This document shows positions 58,635 to 64,000 of a DNA stretch of 64,000 nt, piece by piece. This stretch comes from Phoenix dactylifera (taxonomy: Eukaryota; Streptophyta; Magnoliopsida; Arecales; Arecaceae). Location: NCBI RefSeq assembly GCF_009389715.1, contig NC_052392.1, positions 38,125,410 through 38,189,409 on the forward strand. The letters run 5' to 3'. The notes beneath the pieces were generated by a model, which made no database searches, was not told the origin of the DNA, and saw only the letters and a program-made list of their open reading frames with translations. How positions within the stretch are numbered: position 1 is the first letter of the stretch; every line of letters begins with the position of its first letter. Made by a program: the position numbers and the translations under genes.

Positions 58635-59662
58635 ATGGATACCTTCTTCTTGTCACATGGATCTCCGACGCTGTCCATTGACGAGAGCTTGCCGGCGAGG
58701 CCGTTCCTGAGGTCGTGGCAGTCCAAGGTGCTGCAGGCCGTCCCCAGAGCCATCCTCGTCGTCTCCGGCCACTGGGAGACGGCGGTTCCGACGGTGAACG
58801 TCATCAAGGGCACCAACGACACCATCTATGACTTCTATGGCTTCCCCAAGCCTATGTACCAGGTGAAACCCACCCCCACCCACCCACATTCCTTTCTCTT
58901 ATTGTTGTTGCATCGTGATCGTTGCGGAAAAAGAAAAAGAACTCATCAAGATTGAATCTTTTGGGGCTAGAGAGGAAAGGGTTGGTCCGGATGTTTTGTT
59001 TTGGTTATAAAAATTTGATCTTGCCTGGTTGGTTGGTTTTGAGTTGGAAGATCATTGCTCAGTTTGATAGTGTTGAAGGTCAAGTAAAATGATTTTTAGG
59101 AACTTAGATTGTATCTTTTGGAAAAATAACTCACACTTTCGACTGCTTTGTACAAGAGACAATATATAAAATTAGGGTACTTGCTGAAATTTCCATTTCC
59201 TGATCTGGATATTAAAAAAAAACCCTTGATAATTGATTAAAGCTATGGGCCTCATTCCAAATAAGAGAATCTTGGTGCCCGCCAGTGGCGGGAGGCGGAG
59301 GGCTGGCACCCGGGCAGGAGGCGGAGGGCCGCGGCCGGGTTCTTATTTCGTTCGAAATAGGGTCCAATCGCTAAATTTTTTTGCGAGGCAAACGATTTGT
59401 CGATTTCACTTAAATATTACAAAATTCAAAAAAAAATATTTTTAAAAAAATTAAGTGAAGTCGGCAAACTTCAACTTAAAATGTGCAAAAATAAAAGGGC
59501 CCCCCTCCGGGCACCTGTTTTGAAAGAAATAGGGGACTGGAGACAAAGCCCTGCCTCCACTTTCCTACCCTCCTCCTCCTCCGCGCGGAGGCTCCCCGGC
59601 CTCCATTGGCTGGCCTCAGGCTAGCCTCTCTTCCTCTCCCTCTCCCTCTCCCTCCCTCCCCT

Positions 59663-59737
<75 letters not shown>

Positions 59738-61740
59738 TTCTTCTCCTTTTTTCCCTCCGGCGACGATATCTCGATTTGGTTGCTGGAACTGTCCCGGTAA
59801 GCCGCCGGTATGGCTCGGGATGCTCCGAACCAGGCGGTTCGGGATGGTTCCGCCGACTTCATATGAAGGAATTAGTTGGAAGAGATAGGTGGGGAGTCTA
59901 TGAATTGATGCACCAGCTGCTGTCAAAGAGAGATTCATGGGTTTGATTGGGTGAGTTATCCGAAACACTGGTAGATGCTTATTGAGTTTTTCCTCAGAAT
60001 CCCCCATTATTCTGTCTTGAACTATCAAGTTAAATGACATAACAAACTTGAATTATGTTTTCAAATCACTTTGGAACTTTCATTTATGGAGTTAAGCATG
60101 TATAAGATGTCTCTTGGATCTATGCTATCGAAGGAGTAATTTGGGAGTAATTTGGCAATCCCTGAGATCTATGATAAGGAATAACTATGCATTTGCATTT
60201 GATGGAAACTTAGGCACACAATCCACAAGGATCTTTGATTGTTCAAGGAAGTTACTTGTCAGAGTCATGATGAATGGTGATTTAGTATTTATTGATGGAG
60301 CATGTCAGAAGAAGAGAATTACTCTTCTTTTTGTGGTGGTATTCATTTTTAGTACTTGACTAAGATAAATCAATAAATTATAAGGAATTAAGAGACTCCA
60401 TCTCAAAGCAAATTAAAGCATTGAACCATGCATAAGCAAATGGATGGTTATTGCTGATATCTTCCTTTTTATTGTGGTCATATCTGCACTGCAACTTGCC
60501 GTTAAACTTAGAACAAGCTAAGTATATCTTAAAGGTGGAATTTTCTAGTAGTTTTAATTATTTGCAGCAAATGGTCATCTTTTAGTTGCTAGGTAACCGA
60601 AAAGTGAAAACCTCACTCATCAAGGTGCCTGTTTATTCATCGGATTGGTCTTTATATCATTACGCATGCATGAGGCTATACTTTGATGGATAGTTGTGTA
60701 TGTGTTGGGCTTCTTTAGCTGGTGTTTTTTCACAAATGTTTCCACACTAGAGGCACCCAAATCTTTCGGCATTCAGCACGTGTGATGTCAAATGATAAAA
60801 ACTTATCCCCCCTGCCTTTTTTTTAACATGGAGATCGAACAGCAGTCAGAAGTGTTTAATTCTTTCAGTCTTTATAAATATGGCTGCTCAAATACTCTTC
60901 TTCTGGTATAAAGGTAAAGTAGTTACAGCTCTATATTACTACTAATGTTGCTGAGTGGTCAAACTGCTCTTAAGGATGTCCTCCTCAAAACAAATCTATG
61001 GCTGCATCTAACTAACTAAATCATTGTTGTTGTGCCAGCTCAAGTATCCTGCACCAGGTGCACCAAATTTAGCGAAGAGAGTGAAAGAGCTGCTGGAACA
61101 AGCTGGTTTCGGCCGTGTAAAAGAGGACAAAACCCGCGGCCTCGACCATGGTGCTTGGGTTCCACTCATGCTGATGTACCCAGAGGCTAGCATCCCTGTC
61201 TGTCAACTCTCTGTTCAGACAGAGAGGGATGGAACTTACCACTATAACATTGGGAAAGCATTGGCCCCTCTCAGAGATGAAGGGATCCTTATACTTGGTT
61301 CAGGGAATGCTACACATAACTTGAGGACAATTGGCCGTGATGGTGGACCTATAGTCAAGTGGGCCCTGGACTTCGACACATGGCTTAAGGACTCACTCCT
61401 AGATGGAAGGTACCTTACCATTATCCATCACTTTGTTACTTCAAGGGTTGCTTGTAGTTGTTTAAGTATTTATCTTAACATTGTCGAACAACCATGAGTT
61501 GCATTGGTCGATGGTTCATCTTGTTGTATAATTCCTTGTTGCGATAGATACGATGACGTGAACCACTACGAGGAGAAGTCACCTTGTGGAAAGATGGCAC
61601 ACCCTTGGCCAGACCACTTCTACCCTTTACATGTAGCTCTGGGTGCTGCAGGTGAGACGGCCAGGGCTGAGTTAATCCATCATAGCTGGACCAACTGCAC
61701 AATCTCGTATGCGTCTTATCGATTTACAACTTCAGTATAA
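58635..61740 (+). CDS. DODA: LigB-type extradiol ring-cleavage dioxygenase (DODA homologue)
   Basis: LigB/DODA proteins are soluble enzymes using non-haem iron to open catechol rings; in Caryophyllales the DODA-alpha branch makes betalamic acid from L-DOPA. Outside that group the substrate is unsettled and betalains are not expected. Exons: 58635-58862, 61039-61409, 61548-61740; 263 residues, the normal length, GT-AG and in phase. Conserved histidines: SHGSP (His 8), VVSGHWE (His 46), [10 protein letters not shown] (His 113), ATHNLR (His 169), [20 protein letters not shown] (211-235 region). [20 protein letters not shown] (117-136) is also typical. The end ISYASYRF is standard, preceded by HHSWTNC where many relatives have a Gly/Asp-rich turn. 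The 2.2 kb first intron carries a CCGGTACC-family repeat. It follows the SETD6-like gene in the same direction with no shared function. Confidence 0.93.
59270..59870. repeat. Dispersed repeat, CCGGTACC family, copy 2 (in DODA intron 1)
   Basis: GC-rich GGCGGAGGG repeats are followed by a core with TTATTTCGTTCGAAATAGGG, TTCACTTAAAT / TTAAGTGAAG (an inverted pair) and AAAAGGGCCCCCC. Then come a long (CT)n tract and an end with GGTATGG and GGTTCGGGATGGTTCC. The core and the order of parts match the copy at 3.74-4.30 kb. Confidence 0.5.
59664..59730. repeat. (CT)33 microsatellite
   Basis: About 33 uninterrupted CT units inside the dispersed repeat in DODA intron 1. Confidence 0.95.
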
Positions 61741-62395
61741 TGTTTAGAAGCTGCACAAGACTAGTAAGAGAAGCCAGGGCTGGGTATACCTCTCTTCTTA
61801 TGTTCAAGTTGGATTATGGTTACTAGTAATTCTATGTTTCATCGGTTCAATTGAAGCTCTATATATTCCCTTTTGATGTTTGTTTCGCTTCATGTATGAG
61901 TTTGTGGTACACTTGTGATGGAGTTAGCTTGTACTGGATAGAATAGATTCATCTCATTATTGTTGCTGTTTTGGATGATTAATCTGTAAGAGGAGGTGTG
62001 AGACAGTTTTTCAAGTTATTGTGACTACTACTGTGCAAAATCGATCCTCATGCTGCCAAAGATACCAAGAGAGCTCATATCTAGTCTTGGCTTTAGGATA
62101 CAAAACAAATGCATTCAAGTAGCATGCAGTGTCATAGTTTCCCCGGGCATAGCGGTGATATTCAATTCAGGATTACTGCATGAAAGCTTGAAATCTACTC
62201 AAAGTTTGAAACTGTCAATTTTGTTTTCATTTGATGCATGAGTAAGAGAACTCAAAAATTCTCGATTTGTTGGTTTATAGCTATTTTATGTATTGCGGAT
62301 CATGATAAACAATGCTGATTTTAATTTTAAGAGGCTATTAATGGATCTCTGCTAGGAAGCATTTAGATTGGTAAAATTGGAAGGAATTTAGCATG

Positions 62396-62414
62396 CAAGC
62401 TTTTTTTTTTTTCT

Positions 62415-62445
<31 letters not shown>

Positions 62446-62620
62446 GGTGGGGGTGGGGGGATGAAAGGGGAGCACTAGCCCACCCGATTTATTAAAGAAA
62501 GAATTTACAAACAGAAGGAAAGAAGAAAAAGGAAAAAAAGGAAAAACAGTAAAACTAAGGTGAAACAAGCAAAAGGATATAAGAGTTTCAGCAGAACAAG
62601 ACCCATAGTCTTTGGCATTT
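62396..62620 (-). mobile_element. 5'-truncated LINE-like insertion (3' end only)
   Basis: A 12-bp direct repeat, GAATTTAGCATG, flanks the block (62384-62395 and 62621-62632), as expected from target-primed reverse transcription. Read on the minus strand it ends with an AATAAAT signal, GGGTGGGCTAGTGCTCCCC, a long C run and an A-rich tail, which resembles plant L1-type LINE 3' ends. Only about 225 bases remain and no coding part is left. A SINE or processed transcript with the same kind of tail is possible. Confidence 0.65.
62425..62447 (+). repeat. Run of 23 G followed by G-rich sequence
   Basis: Twenty-three G in a row, then TGGGGGTGGGGGG, at the tail of the LINE-like insertion. It can form G-quadruplexes and is a likely site of sequencing or assembly error. 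Confidence 0.9.
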
Positions 62621-62632
62621 GAATTTAGCATG

Positions 62633-64000
62633 TGAAGTTTACAACACTGATTCTGTTTCTTTGCAGAGCATTTTTCTTATTATAATTGCATGATGGTGCA
62701 ATGAAATATATTTTAATACCAAAAGCATACTTAAAATATATGGATTTTGGTTGATGTATGTATAATTGCATTAGGGTTCAATTGCAATGGGACTTTATCT
62801 CCATTGTAGTAAAACCGTGGCTAGAATATAAGGATTTAGATCCTCCAATTTGTTCACAACCATATGGTGAGATTCAGTGTGACCCTGTCTTAGTTCACTG
62901 TCCCAAAACTAATCATCATACCAAAAATAGATTTGTATAGTCGGTAAAAATTGACAACGTTGCGAAATTCCATTAACTTGTTTTTTTGGCCAGGCATGTA
63001 GCTGTATGCATGTCAAGCATCGCATTGAACAAACCAAAAACCATGTAAATAGTTGACACAACCAGGAAAACAACTTATCTAACAGGCACCAAGAAACTAC
63101 AAGGTGTCTCACCAGGGCCATGTCAGTTTAAGGAGCTACAAGGTGACCTTGTTTCATTGCTTGTTTATACAAGATGATGGACGAAAAGATGACTCATGGA
63201 TAACAAGTTCTTGTTGGCTGACATGAACACCATGGGACTTCAGAAATATATGAAGTCAGAAAAAACATGGAGATAAATTGCAATGCGTTTCAGATCTGCT
63301 ACAAAAATGTATTATCAGATTATGGAATCGAACAATGCCGAACAATTTTTTTAATCCCATAGGCAAAGAGATTTGTAACTTCTTACCAAATATGGGTGAC
63401 CAGAAATAAGCTAGCATCTTCAAGGTGACATCTTAAGAATTACAAGTTGATGGGAAAGTCATTAAGATGAAGGTTACATCACGAAATATGCGAGTCACTA
63501 ATTGTTGTTTTGGATCAACTACCTTCTAATGTTAAGACCAATATAGTTTTCTGCACCTGTGCAATATTTTTATTATCCGTTCCTCTCCACAAGAAGAAAA
63601 CAGGCATTCCAGGGAGCACATCAGTCACAGAGATGGACTTGAACATGTAGCACACCTGATGGAAGCTGGACTCCGACTGCTAGTTACAGGAAGCTTTTGT
63701 AAACCTTACATTATGATCCTGCAATCAAATTTACAAAATAAAATGAACTTGAAGGCAAGGGGTAGAGCTAAGGTATTCATCATGTAATGTGATCTGTTCA
63801 GAATGTTGACAAGATAATTATATTGAGACAAGGCGAGTGATTTCCAAATTCTCTGATCCGATGCATCTGAATGTCAGTAAATTCCTTTCTTTAAAGCAAT
63901 GGAGATTTTATCATCTCATTGACCATCTCATGTAACTTATTTAAAAGATTTTTTATCACTTCCTCTGATGCTAAGATTTGCACATCTAGTGGTAAATAAA
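62633..64000. other. AT-rich sequence to the right edge, no gene seen
   Basis: No frame longer than about 70 codons, no RNA gene and no repeat ends were recognised on either strand. Confidence 0.5.

Overview
This is a nuclear window from a flowering plant. Genes are sparse, introns run to about 10 kb, splice sites are mostly GT-AG, the intergenic DNA is AT-rich and packed with small transposons, and a plant tRNA-Ser(CGA) gene is present. The protein families (plant RanBPM/SPRY, bZIP, CDR1-type aspartic protease, LigB/DODA) and the very long introns suggest a monocot, perhaps palm-like. That placement is inference; no marker here proves it.

Layout. 1-120: possible last exon of a gene entering from the left. 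2.0-2.8 kb: a short Mutator-type element with long inverted ends. 5.5-20.7 kb, minus strand: five exons of a RanBPM-like SPRY protein, with a 9.6 kb intron (6251-15811) that carries most of the transposon load, including a four-level nest at 8.0-10.7 kb. 22.7-26.7 kb, plus: a decayed bZIP gene that keeps its introns. 31.1-32.5 kb, plus: an aspartic-protease relative that has lost active-site residues and has an in-frame stop. 33.6-34.1 kb: a small LTR element (TRIM type) with both LTRs and a 5-bp target duplication. 35.9-38.2 kb, plus: mitochondrial ribosomal protein bL12m. 40.8-48.8 kb, minus: MIC10, a 99-residue mitochondrial cristae protein spread over three exons and 8 kb. 49.07-49.15 kb, minus: tRNA-Ser(CGA). 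52.1-56.5 kb, plus: SETD6/RKM4-like lysine methyltransferase with a (CCG)21 tract just before its start codon. 58.6-61.7 kb, plus: LigB/DODA extradiol dioxygenase. 62.4-62.6 kb: tail of a LINE-like insertion with a 23-G run.

The genes form no pathway together. bL12m and MIC10 are convergent neighbours and both products act in mitochondria, but I read that as chance. No phage, CRISPR or operon-like system is present. The most interesting structures are the nested transposons around the 138-bp AT-rich satellite, the two decayed host genes, the fragmented RanBPM and MIC10 genes, and the repeat-loaded start of the SETD6-like gene. Exon boundaries were set by hand from reading phase, splice-site consensus and remembered family sequence; no search or transcript was available.
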